A stretch of 64,000 bases of DNA. Source: Chlorobiota bacterium. GTDB lineage: Bacteria; Bacteroidota; Ignavibacteria; Kapaibacteriales; NICIL-2. Under the pieces are notes generated by a model that had not been told where the DNA came from, did not search any database, and saw nothing but the letters and a program-made list of their open reading frames with translations. The first letter of the stretch is position 1; each line of letters starts with the position of its first letter. Positions 25,316 to 33,645 of the stretch are shown here, in pieces. The DNA lies in NCBI GenBank assembly GCA_026415505.1, contig JAOAGY010000032.1, positions 358,159 through 422,158 on the forward strand, read 5' to 3'. Both the position numbers and the translations under genes were made by a program.

Positions 25316-25323
25316 CAAAAATA
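25316..25323 (-). promoter_or_regulatory. Candidate -7 element for nuoF
   Basis: The minus strand reads TATTTTTG, matching TAnnTTTG, in the 31-nt gap between rluE and nuoF. No TTG is seen at the -33 distance, which would fall inside the end of rluE. Confidence 0.45.
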
Positions 25324-25329
25324 CACGCA

Positions 25330-25902
25330 CTATTGCTGGAGAAGTCGCTGCCGCTCCGAAGCACCGAGCACTCGCCATTGACCGGGTTCGATCCTAAGCT
25401 CTTCGCGACGAAGCGCGCCGATCGCGACACGTATCAAGCGAAGCACGGGATGCCCGATCGCAGCGAGCATCCGTCTGACTTGGCGATTTTTCCCTTCGAC
25501 GAGAACGATCTCCACCCACGAATCGGGTACGGTCTTGCGGTAACGAATCGGTGGATCGCGAGGCGGTACATTCGGCGGAGGATCGAGCAGTCGTGCCCGG
25601 CACGGCAATGTTCGGTACCCACCGATGACAACGCCGCGCTCGAGTACTGCAAGCATATCCGGCGATGGAATTCCTTCGACCTGCGCCCAGTAGGTACGAC
25701 TGTGGCGCTGAGACGGATCGAGCAGACGACCGACGATCCACGATTCATCGCCAAGCAAAAGCAAACCTTCACTATCACGGTCGAGCCTGCCAATGGGATA
25801 AACGCCTGGCGGAAAGCCGAACTCCGCCAGTGTTCGATGCGATGGATGTTCGGGCGTGAATTGACTGATCACACCGAAGGGTTTGTCGAAAGCGATGATC
25901 AT
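25330..25902 (-). CDS. rluE: rRNA pseudouridine synthase, RluE-like (RsuA family without S4 domain)
   Basis: 190 aa. It isomerises a uridine in 23S rRNA if orthologous to RluE. The active-site motif YPIGRLDRDSEGLLLLGDE carries the catalytic Asp. Other RsuA-family parts are FDKPFGVISQFTPE at the start, RTYWAQVEGIPS, and VEGKNRQVRRMLAAIGHPVLRLIRVAIG. It lacks the N-terminal S4 domain found in RsuA/RluB, which supports the RluE/RluF-type assignment. It follows the OmpA-family gene by 9 nt. Confidence 0.9.
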   Translation of the reverse strand: MIIAFDKPFGVISQFTPEHPSHRTLAEFGFPPGVYPIGRLDRDSEGLLLLGDESWIVGRLLDPSQRHSRTYWAQVEGIPSPDMLAVLERGVVIGGYRTLPCRARLLDPPPNVPPRDPPIRYRKTVPDSWVEIVLVEGKNRQVRRMLAAIGHPVLRLIRVAIGALRREELRIEPGQWRVLGASERQRLLQQ

Positions 25903-25911
25903 CGCTGACGA

Positions 25912-28098
25912 TCAGGGTCGGTCGAGATACGCTCGCGATGGACGAGGATGTTCGACCTCGATTTTCACCGTCCGAGCATGAAAGCGACCTTCGGGGAGAT
26001 CGTTGTTGTAGTTGACCGTATCGGGTCCGATACCCTCTGTGTGTGCAACAGGATACGAGAGCAATTTGGCGACGGCTTCAGCACGTCGTTTGGATAGTTC
26101 CATGTTGTACTGTAACGAGCCAGTCCGATCGGTCGAGCCAACAACCGAGACAGTCGAGCCAGGTTGAATCCGTCCCCGAACGAACGCGATCACGGACCGG
26201 CTCGCCTCCGAAGGCTCAGATTTACCAGCATCGAAAAGCATCAGGATATACCGGTCAACTTCCGTCACTTGTTGCCGTGAGCGTAGTTCTACGAGTGTGA
26301 CGACGCTGAGTGGAATTTCGTGACGTTGCGTTTGCACGCCGACACCCTCTTGTTCGATACTGATAGAGACCAGCAGTGGCGAGCGATCGGACCGCGACAG
26401 CCTCTTCATAACGTCGCTGCCTAATTCGATATCGAGCTGCGACGGGCATTGCCCTTGTCCGCTTCCTTTGTAGAGGACGCGATGCGCATGTTCGACCGTA
26501 ATATTCCACCGTTGGATCGGTGTCGGACTGGCGATCTCCGTCGCAATTCGTACATGACGTGTCGCGCTGACGAGTGTCGTATCGCGTATCATGACTGGCT
26601 GCAGCAACTCGTTGTCCGAATACAACTCGACGCGCTGATTCTCGGTACTCCCATCGTCGTGCCGTTCATTCGATGGTTTTTTCGGAACTCCAACTGGTAG
26701 CAACTCGATGCGTGACGAGTCAATCTGCCACGTTTCGCGCAAGTAATTCGCTATAACTTCGGCACGCTGCCGAGCAAGATTCCGCCAGTTCGGAATCGCC
26801 TGCTGCTCGCGACGCGACACACAACCCTTGATTCGGATTGGTAGCGACGGATTTTGACGCAATCCCGAACCGATAATGTTGAGCAAAGAATAGTAGGTAT
26901 CCATTTGGTCCAGACTGACTCTCGGCACATATGCCGACGCATCATTTCGAGTGATCTGTCGGTATCGCGTACTCAAGGTGCTGGAACCATACTCAAAGAA
27001 CACATACGGCAGTAGGGGATGGAAATCCGTCCACACGATCTCTCGACAACGGAGAGTATCGAGCTCGACAAGAGTCGAATCCGGCATACGTTCGAAGACA
27101 TGCACGGCGATTGTCGCCGCCCCGATGGGCTTTTCTTTCCGAATGCGGCGTTCGTATATCTGGTGGCAGTGGACGTATTCGTATCGTGCATCGTCTGTTT
27201 CGTTGACCACCGTTCGATAGGTTGTTGAAATCAAGATCGTCGTATCGGTCTCGTTCTCGGGTACGACTTTTACCACTGTATCGCGCTGCATGAGCGTATC
27301 GCGAACTATCGGTTTGGATGTCGGGATCGTCACCTTCACCGAGACACCTGCACGAATCCACCACGAGCGCCACTGTAGATCAGTGGTGTGGCGTGCAAGC
27401 GGAATATTGACGAAGATTTCTGGGACTACCGCGAAACGTTTTTCAATCGGAACATTGTACGACAGCCCCACCAATCCGTAGAGTTCGTATTTCCGTGCAT
27501 TGGGTATGTCCTCCTCGATTGTACGCCGAACTGAATTACCTCCGACAAAGACTGCTTGGCTGCCCGAAACAACAACCTGCTCGGTCTGGCGAAACGTTGC
27601 CGAATACACCCACGCCACCCGTGCACCACCATGAAAGCGCAGATTGTCGTGGAACGGTGGTGTGTACTCGACCATCCCATCTCCGCCAAACGACGCCAAC
27701 GAAGCGGCTATCGAGTGAACGATCGAACCATCGGTCGGTACGCCGGCAACGATGAATCGTTGCGATTCGTGAGCAGCAAGTTCGACCCTTTGCAATGCAA
27801 AGCCGACGCGCAACGCTAAGTGGAACGACGCCGTCGTTTGATTGGCAGTAATCAGAGACGACAGGGGTGAATTGACGAGTGCCCCGAATGCAATTCCCTC
27901 GCCCGTAGCATCTCCGAACGGGACAGGGGGCTTCGATATATCGCCGAGTTGCGTAAAACCGCCTGTACGATGCAACGTCGCTCCGCCGTGCGAGAAAATG
28001 CCGAACTGGATCGGATTGGTCGTATCGATAACGATTTGTCCTACGACAGAAGCCACAGCTAACACGAAGGTACCGAGCCACTGAACAAGCGCTTTCAT
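25912..28098 (-). CDS. Secreted OmpA-family protein with two OmpA-like domains
   Basis: 728 aa with a signal peptide (first 20 residues, ending ASVVGQ). Residues about 25-255 look like an outer-membrane beta-rich region with repeated GARVAWVYSATF-like strands. Two regions resemble the peptidoglycan-binding OmpA C-terminal domain. The first, about 365-495, contains WRNLARQRAEVIANYL then ENQRVEL. The second, about 615-716, has GSTDRTGSLQYNMELSKRRAEAVAKLL. A linker with beta character separates them. It probably tethers the outer membrane to the cell wall. The ATG overlaps the stop of the upstream T9SS gene (ATGA), so the pair is likely one functional unit. Confidence 0.82.
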   Translation of the reverse strand: MKALVQWLGTFVLAVASVVGQIVIDTTNPIQFGIFSHGGATLHRTGGFTQLGDISKPPVPFGDATGEGIAFGALVNSPLSSLITANQTTASFHLALRVGFALQRVELAAHESQRFIVAGVPTDGSIVHSIAASLASFGGDGMVEYTPPFHDNLRFHGGARVAWVYSATFRQTEQVVVSGSQAVFVGGNSVRRTIEEDIPNARKYELYGLVGLSYNVPIEKRFAVVPEIFVNIPLARHTTDLQWRSWWIRAGVSVKVTIPTSKPIVRDTLMQRDTVVKVVPENETDTTILISTTYRTVVNETDDARYEYVHCHQIYERRIRKEKPIGAATIAVHVFERMPDSTLVELDTLRCREIVWTDFHPLLPYVFFEYGSSTLSTRYRQITRNDASAYVPRVSLDQMDTYYSLLNIIGSGLRQNPSLPIRIKGCVSRREQQAIPNWRNLARQRAEVIANYLRETWQIDSSRIELLPVGVPKKPSNERHDDGSTENQRVELYSDNELLQPVMIRDTTLVSATRHVRIATEIASPTPIQRWNITVEHAHRVLYKGSGQGQCPSQLDIELGSDVMKRLSRSDRSPLLVSISIEQEGVGVQTQRHEIPLSVVTLVELRSRQQVTEVDRYILMLFDAGKSEPSEASRSVIAFVRGRIQPGSTVSVVGSTDRTGSLQYNMELSKRRAEAVAKLLSYPVAHTEGIGPDTVNYNNDLPEGRFHARTVKIEVEHPRPSRAYLDRP

Positions 28099-30140
28099 TG
28101 GAACACGACTCCAACGACCAACGAACGCTCGCCACTGGCAACACGGAGGAAGTACATCCCGCTGGGCAGATCGCCACGAACAAGCATCACTCGACCATCG
28201 GCAAGTTGTGCTTGTGAGGGATGAAATGCCATGACCCGTTCGCCCATCGCAGTGTACAGCTCGACCAATGGAGCATCACTGGCGCGTGGGATCGAGAGAA
28301 CAACTACCGCCGACTCTTGGATCGGATTGGGCACGACGCTGACTGTAAACGCGCCACCTTCGGGACTGACTAAACGAATGCCCCAGGAATCTTGCCAAAT
28401 GTCTGTGAACGTGTAGTGTCCGCCCGATTGGGTATAGCTGGACACGATCCGCGTTCCAGAAGCATCGAGAAATTCCACAGAGTCAATTTCGACCGTCACT
28501 GATGGCAGTTCCCCAAGTGCAGCAACTAAACGAAGCAGTGCAACTGTGTCGCCTGAGCGAAATTTTCCCTCCTGCGGTCCGGTGTCGAGCCACTGAACGC
28601 AGTATCCATCGTAAATCGATTGGCGGAGATCGGAACGTAATGGCGCAGCAACAGTCGCATTCCAGCGCAAACGCAGGCGAAGCTGAACAGCTGGCAATAT
28701 CCCAAGCAATGCTGGTGGTTCCACCAGCTCATCGAGCACAATCGCGACCGTGAAAGTATCGTGCGTGCTGATCGCTCCGCTGCTGAGCCGGAACCGCGCA
28801 TGCATGTAGGGATACAGCCCAACCGTGAAATCGCCGCACATACCGTAAGCCCGCCGCTCACCGTACCCGATTGTCCAGCTTTGGAGGCGTCCCGCGGTTG
28901 CTTCGAGAGAATGTGCATCGTCACCGAGTCGGCGATACCCTATACGGTCGCTACTTCCTCGAACGCTCGCCCACTGACCGCTCCACGGTGCACCGTCAAC
29001 ACGTACCGATGACGTTGCACTACTATCGGCAGCGAGTACGATATACTGCTCCGAATACACCCGAAAGACGCCATCGCGAAGCTGCGGCGATACGACCTGT
29101 GCTGCAGGCATTCGTGCCGAGATGGGAGGAACCATCATTGCGCATCGTGCAGCGACATTTTCTGTACCCGGTCTTCGGAACACGAGCACCATAATCGGTC
29201 GAGATGACTCGAAGGCAGTACTGGCGGACACCTGTACCCGAACGCATTCTCCAGCGTTGACCATCACAGAGTCATCCCCGAAACGAATCCTGGTTGAGTC
29301 CCCGACCGCTGCGACGATCGCATCATCGTCACTGACGCGTGTGCCACCTGCAGGCTCGGGGAATGTCGGGACGACGTAGTCGGTTCCCCAATATTCTGCC
29401 GGGAGTAGTTGCTCGAAATACATACCGTCGCTCGTTCGTGAACCGAAGAATACGGCGACCGGTTGCGATGCACGAACTACAACACCCTCCGCATGCGTGG
29501 AATCGCGCGACGCTGCGGTTTCAATCAAGCACTGCTCGCCGGCATCGAGGAGAATGCGATGTTCTTCCCCAGGTCCGATCGTCGTTCCGTTGATGCGCAA
29601 CGGCGCTTGCCCAGCACGGAGAACGACTTCAGCGCTACTCGGTGACACGATTGACGCACGGATCGGGTATGGCGAGCTATCCTGTGCTACTCCTGCTGAA
29701 AGTGGCAATTGCGTCGGTACAATGTATGTTCGATTCAGTACTACGTTCGGCAGCACTGCTGTCGCCTCGCCACCGAGACTATCGCTTGCCATTGCAGCGA
29801 CGAGAATAGGTTCGTCCGAATGCAAGCGAATCGTTGCACACGGGGAGAGTCCGTAGGGTTGTGCAAGATGAACACGTGGTATTGCGACTCTGACACTGTT
29901 GCGGGGATCGCTGAGCCTAACCGTTGTTGTGTATTCTATCCCATCTGCACATGCGACGTAGGCGATCGAGCAGGTCGTTGCATTCGATGGCAGAAGAAAA
30001 AGGTACAGCGAGTCGCTCTGTACATTTCCGACGATGCTCCCGAACGAAACCACAAAGTCCGTCCCCCACAGCGCGCCCTGCGCCAAAAGCGGCAGCGGTA
30101 TCAACAAAGCCACCAGCATACGTAACAACCGTCCTTGCAT
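28095..30140 (-). CDS. Secreted protein with IgGFc-binding-like N-terminus and T9SS sorting domain
   Basis: 681 aa with signal peptide (LRMLVALLIPLPLLAQGA). The start of the mature part, WGTDFVVSFG, and the later EYWGTDYVVPTF recall the IgGFc-binding N-terminal fold found in many secreted Bacteroidota proteins. That call is from memory and tentative. The C-terminal 85 residues form a T9SS type A sorting domain: VSVVPNPIQESAVVVLSIP, VELYTAMGERVMAF, LPSGMYFLRVASG. The protein is thus predicted to be exported across the outer membrane and probably surface-attached. It overlaps the OmpA-family gene by 4 nt. The function is unknown. Confidence 0.8.
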   Translation of the reverse strand: MQGRLLRMLVALLIPLPLLAQGALWGTDFVVSFGSIVGNVQSDSLYLFLLPSNATTCSIAYVACADGIEYTTTVRLSDPRNSVRVAIPRVHLAQPYGLSPCATIRLHSDEPILVAAMASDSLGGEATAVLPNVVLNRTYIVPTQLPLSAGVAQDSSPYPIRASIVSPSSAEVVLRAGQAPLRINGTTIGPGEEHRILLDAGEQCLIETAASRDSTHAEGVVVRASQPVAVFFGSRTSDGMYFEQLLPAEYWGTDYVVPTFPEPAGGTRVSDDDAIVAAVGDSTRIRFGDDSVMVNAGECVRVQVSASTAFESSRPIMVLVFRRPGTENVAARCAMMVPPISARMPAAQVVSPQLRDGVFRVYSEQYIVLAADSSATSSVRVDGAPWSGQWASVRGSSDRIGYRRLGDDAHSLEATAGRLQSWTIGYGERRAYGMCGDFTVGLYPYMHARFRLSSGAISTHDTFTVAIVLDELVEPPALLGILPAVQLRLRLRWNATVAAPLRSDLRQSIYDGYCVQWLDTGPQEGKFRSGDTVALLRLVAALGELPSVTVEIDSVEFLDASGTRIVSSYTQSGGHYTFTDIWQDSWGIRLVSPEGGAFTVSVVPNPIQESAVVVLSIPRASDAPLVELYTAMGERVMAFHPSQAQLADGRVMLVRGDLPSGMYFLRVASGERSLVVGVVFQ

Positions 30141-30211
30141 GGCACTCTGCGCCGAGGGTGGATGATACGAACACTGCGCACCGACCGATGTCGGTTACAG
30201 TTCGATGAGAA

Positions 30212-31336
30212 TTATCGGCGAGCGGAAGCCGAAGCTGAAATTCGGCGGCAGAGATCGAGCATTTTATCAGCAGACTTGTCCCACGAAAAGCGTCGCGCCC
30301 ATTCGACAGCACCACGCGACAGTTCAAGCCTCAATGCAGAATTGCTCACGATGCATTCGATTCGTTCAGCGAGTGCGACGGTGTCACCGAACGGATACAA
30401 CAACCCCGACTGTCCCTCGCATACTGCGTCCCGCAAACCAGGAACATCGGCTGCGATGACCGGGGTCCCACATGCATTCGCTTCGATGACTGTGATCCCC
30501 CATCCCTCTTTCATCGAAGTATTGACAACACACCAGCTCCTGCTCAAGTGTGCAATTTTTTCGGCTTCGCTGACACGCCCTGTCCAGTGAACACGATCTG
30601 CTATGCCGAGCGAAGCAGCGCGTTGCTGGAGTGCCGGCACGTAATCGCCATCGCCGACAAAATACAGTTGGGCATCGGGGAATTTCCCTGCGACAATTGC
30701 GAATCCATCGAGCAAGTGATCGGGACACTTGTAGCGCTTGATGCGTCCGAAATACGTGATCATCGGGAACGGCGCTTTCTCACCCACAATCATCGGGAAT
30801 GCTGCGTGCTCGATGCCGTTGTACACGATCGTCAATTGTTCAGGTGGGAAGCCTCGCGCGATAAACTCGTCGCGTGTGCTTTCGGAAACGACTGCAAAAT
30901 GCTGCTGCCGATAGACGATCGGCACGAGCTTCTCCGCAGCGTACACGTACATCCCCCGGATGGGATCTACCTCGCGGAAAATCGAACGTCCGAAAAAGTG
31001 GTGACTGATACACAACAGCGGACGATGAACGTAGAGCGGTGTCCAAAAGGGAATCTTGTTGATGTCGTCGACGACGACATCAGGCTCGAAACGACGGCTC
31101 AGGCGCCGGTACTCCCACGGTACGAGAAAATTGAACAACGACCGCGAACCACGTCGAACGACGTAGATACCATCATCGAGCATTTCCTCGCCTTTGGCGC
31201 CCCGGTAGTGACATGCCAGCAAAACAACTTGGTGTCCGCGTTTGGCGATACGCGAGAAGATTTCGTGCAAATGTGTTTCTGCTCCTCCGGCAAGCGGATG
31301 AGTCTTGTCTTGCCAGTTCAGAACAAGGATCGTCAT
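30212..31336 (-). CDS. Glycosyltransferase family 4 (GT-B)
   Basis: 374 aa from the ATG giving MTILVLNWQD. An in-frame ATG seven codons upstream is possible. It is a GT-B, GT4-type enzyme with the N-terminal acceptor domain starting HPLAGGAETHLHEIFSRIAKRGHQV and the donor domain with ITYFGRIKRYKCPDHLLDGF, LYFVGDGDYVPAL and the E-x7-E motif KEGWGITVIEANACGTPVIA. It probably transfers a sugar to a lipid- or polysaccharide-linked acceptor. The donor is unknown. It follows secG by 33 nt. Confidence 0.92.
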   Translation of the reverse strand: MTILVLNWQDKTHPLAGGAETHLHEIFSRIAKRGHQVVLLACHYRGAKGEEMLDDGIYVVRRGSRSLFNFLVPWEYRRLSRRFEPDVVVDDINKIPFWTPLYVHRPLLCISHHFFGRSIFREVDPIRGMYVYAAEKLVPIVYRQQHFAVVSESTRDEFIARGFPPEQLTIVYNGIEHAAFPMIVGEKAPFPMITYFGRIKRYKCPDHLLDGFAIVAGKFPDAQLYFVGDGDYVPALQQRAASLGIADRVHWTGRVSEAEKIAHLSRSWCVVNTSMKEGWGITVIEANACGTPVIAADVPGLRDAVCEGQSGLLYPFGDTVALAERIECIVSNSALRLELSRGAVEWARRFSWDKSADKMLDLCRRISASASARR

Positions 31337-31369
31337 CGGTACGCTGACTCGGAGCACAAGAGCAGCGCA

Positions 31370-31696
31370 TTACTTCTGAGCGGGTGCAGCAGGAGAGGTC
31401 GGTGCTGGCACATCGGTAGGAGCTTCGGCACCTTCGACACGTGGACGTTGCTCTGAACCGGAGCTTGGCAAGAAAAATTTGTTGACCGCATACGAAAGCA
31501 CAAGCAACACTGTTGCCAGTACGATCGTCGTTTTGATGATAAAATCCGCTGCCCGCCGCATCCCCATCATCGAACCGAATTGCCCACCGATAGCGCCGAT
31601 TCCGCTGGCGGCATCGCCCTTACCTGGCTGCAGCAGGACAACTCCGATCAGCAGTAGGCTGACAACAAAAGCCAAAATCATCAACAAGGTGTACAT
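31370..31696 (-). CDS. secG: Preprotein translocase subunit SecG
   Basis: 108 aa with two membrane helices. It starts MYTLLMILAFVVSLLLIGVVLLQPGKGDAASGIGAIGG, the SecG signature, followed by the second helix (TIVLATVLLVLSYAVNKFF) and a Pro/Ala/Glu-rich cytosolic tail. SecG assists SecYE and SecA in export. A -7 element lies 30 nt upstream in the divergent region shared with uvrC. Confidence 0.95.
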   Translation of the reverse strand: MYTLLMILAFVVSLLLIGVVLLQPGKGDAASGIGAIGGQFGSMMGMRRAADFIIKTTIVLATVLLVLSYAVNKFFLPSSGSEQRPRVEGAEAPTDVPAPTSPAAPAQK

Positions 31697-31725
31697 TGCC
31701 TTCGCAAAGTATGATGCTACCTGCG

Positions 31726-31733
31726 CAAATTTA
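31726..31733 (-). promoter_or_regulatory. Candidate -7 element for secG
   Basis: The minus strand reads TAAATTTG, a full match to TAnnTTTG, 29 nt upstream of the secG ATG. No TTG is found at the usual -33 spacing. It lies in the 74-nt gap shared with uvrC, for which no comparable plus-strand element was seen. Confidence 0.45.
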
Positions 31734-31770
31734 CGCTACAATTGCTTCTTCATTCGTTTTTCTTCTCGGT

Positions 31771-33645
31771 ATGGGCACTGCTGAACATTCGCACACATTG
31801 CTCGACAAGGTCGCCACGCTACCGGATCAGCCGGGTGTCTATCTATTCAAGGACGCGACTGGGACGATACTCTACATCGGCAAAGCAAAAAACCTGCGAC
31901 AGCGCCTGCGGCAATACTTCGATCGCTCTCGAGCACACGATGCAAAAACGGTAGCGATGCTCCGGAGAGCTTCTGCGCTCGATTGCATCGTCACCGATAC
32001 CGAAGTCGAAGCACTGTTACTCGAAAACAATCTCATCAAAGAGCACAAGCCGCGATACAACATTCTTCTCAAAGACGACAAGACCTATCCTTACATCTGC
32101 GTGACCGCCGAAGAATTTCCCCGCATATTCCCCACTCGGCGCATCGTCCGTGACGGAAGTCTGTACTTCGGACCGTATGCCGACGTTCAGTCCATGCACT
32201 TTCTGCTCAAACTATTGCGAACGCTGTTTCCAATTCGGAGCTGCACTTTGCCGCTCACCGAAGACACCATTGCACAAGGGAAGTACAAAGTATGCTTGGA
32301 TTACCACATCGGAAAATGCGAAGGTCCGTGCGCCGGGCTGCTCAGCAAGGACCGGTATCGCCGCTATATCGAACAAGCAATCGAGATACTGCGTGGCAAG
32401 ACAAAAACTGTCGAGCAACAGCTTGAAGCCGAAATGGCACAGCTTGCCGACGAGTTGCAGTTCGAACGTGCTGCCATCGTTCGAGACCGACTCGGCAGAC
32501 TCCGTTCCTACGCTGCAAAACAAAAAGTCGTCTCCGCCGAATTCGTTGACCGCGACATCGTCGGCTACACAGAGCAGGACGATTACTCTTGTGTCGTCGT
32601 TCTCGTCACGCGCGAGGGCAAAGTCATCGGCAAGCGCAACTGGATTGTGCCGTCATCCGAGACGACCGGCGCACAGATAGTGCGCTCGGTAATCGAGCAG
32701 TGGTATCTCGACTCCGAAGATGTCCCGGCTGAAATACTCTTGCCGTTCGATCTTGGCGACGAGGCAGATTTTTTGATACAGTGGTTCGCCGCCGAGCGAC
32801 AAGCGCGAGTCAAGCTCAGCGTGCCAAAAATCGGCGACAAGCGTAAACTCGTCACGCTGGCGTGTAGCAACGCGGAATACCAGTTGCGCGATTACCTGCT
32901 CAGTCGTGCCCGCCGTGAGCAGGCGGTTCCTCGAACGCTGGCAGCATTGCAACGCGATCTCCGATTACCCAAGCCTCCACTGCGTATCGAATGCTTCGAC
33001 AATTCACACCTGCAAGGCTCCGACTACGTATCCTCGATGGTCGTATTCATCGAAGGCAAGCCACGCAAGAGCGAATACCGACGCTATCGGCTCAGGGATG
33101 TCGCGGGAAACGACGACTTTCGTGCGATGGCAGAAGTCATCCGCAGGCGATACGAACGCGTTCTCCGAGAGAATCTTCCGCTTCCCGACTTGATCATCGT
33201 TGACGGCGGCAAGGGACAATTATCGGCTGCATCCGACGTGCTCGACCATTTGGGGATTTCCGATAGAGTCCCGATTGTCGCTCTGGCAAAACGACTCGAA
33301 GAAATTTTCGTACCAGGTGAACGCGATGCGATATTGCTTCCGCGGACATCGAGCAGCCTTCGATTGATGCAGCAGATTCGCGACGAAGCACACCGCTTTG
33401 CTGTCGAATATCATCGTCTGCTCCGCTCGAAGCGGACATTGCGCACCGAACTACTCTCGCTGCCGGGCATCGGTCGAACCACGGCGACCAAGCTACTAAA
33501 ACACTTTGGTTCGATCGCTGCTATCGAAAATGCGAGCATCGAGCAATTGACTGCTGTCGTCGGCGCACGGATCGCGCGAACGCTCTACGACACACTCCAC
33601 GCTCGACGCTCCAACACCGACGGACCTTCCATCGAGGAAATGTGA
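31771..33645 (+). CDS. uvrC: Excinuclease ABC subunit C
   Basis: 624 aa from the ATG giving MGTAEHSHTL. The 25 in-frame codons upstream lie in the intergenic region. UvrC makes both incisions in nucleotide excision repair. It has the GIY-YIG domain (PGVYLFKDATGTILYIGKAKNLRQRLRQYF), the UVR helix pair (ELQFERAAIVRDRLGRLR), the RNase H-like endonuclease (RIECFDNSHLQGSDYVSSMVVF, LIIVDGGKGQLSAA) and a C-terminal helix-hairpin-helix (LLSLPGIGRTTATKLLKHFGS). The length is standard. It begins a five-gene plus-strand unit, with the next start overlapping by one base. Confidence 0.97.
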   Translation: MGTAEHSHTLLDKVATLPDQPGVYLFKDATGTILYIGKAKNLRQRLRQYFDRSRAHDAKTVAMLRRASALDCIVTDTEVEALLLENNLIKEHKPRYNILLKDDKTYPYICVTAEEFPRIFPTRRIVRDGSLYFGPYADVQSMHFLLKLLRTLFPIRSCTLPLTEDTIAQGKYKVCLDYHIGKCEGPCAGLLSKDRYRRYIEQAIEILRGKTKTVEQQLEAEMAQLADELQFERAAIVRDRLGRLRSYAAKQKVVSAEFVDRDIVGYTEQDDYSCVVVLVTREGKVIGKRNWIVPSSETTGAQIVRSVIEQWYLDSEDVPAEILLPFDLGDEADFLIQWFAAERQARVKLSVPKIGDKRKLVTLACSNAEYQLRDYLLSRARREQAVPRTLAALQRDLRLPKPPLRIECFDNSHLQGSDYVSSMVVFIEGKPRKSEYRRYRLRDVAGNDDFRAMAEVIRRRYERVLRENLPLPDLIIVDGGKGQLSAASDVLDHLGISDRVPIVALAKRLEEIFVPGERDAILLPRTSSSLRLMQQIRDEAHRFAVEYHRLLRSKRTLRTELLSLPGIGRTTATKLLKHFGSIAAIENASIEQLTAVVGARIARTLYDTLHARRSNTDGPSIEEM

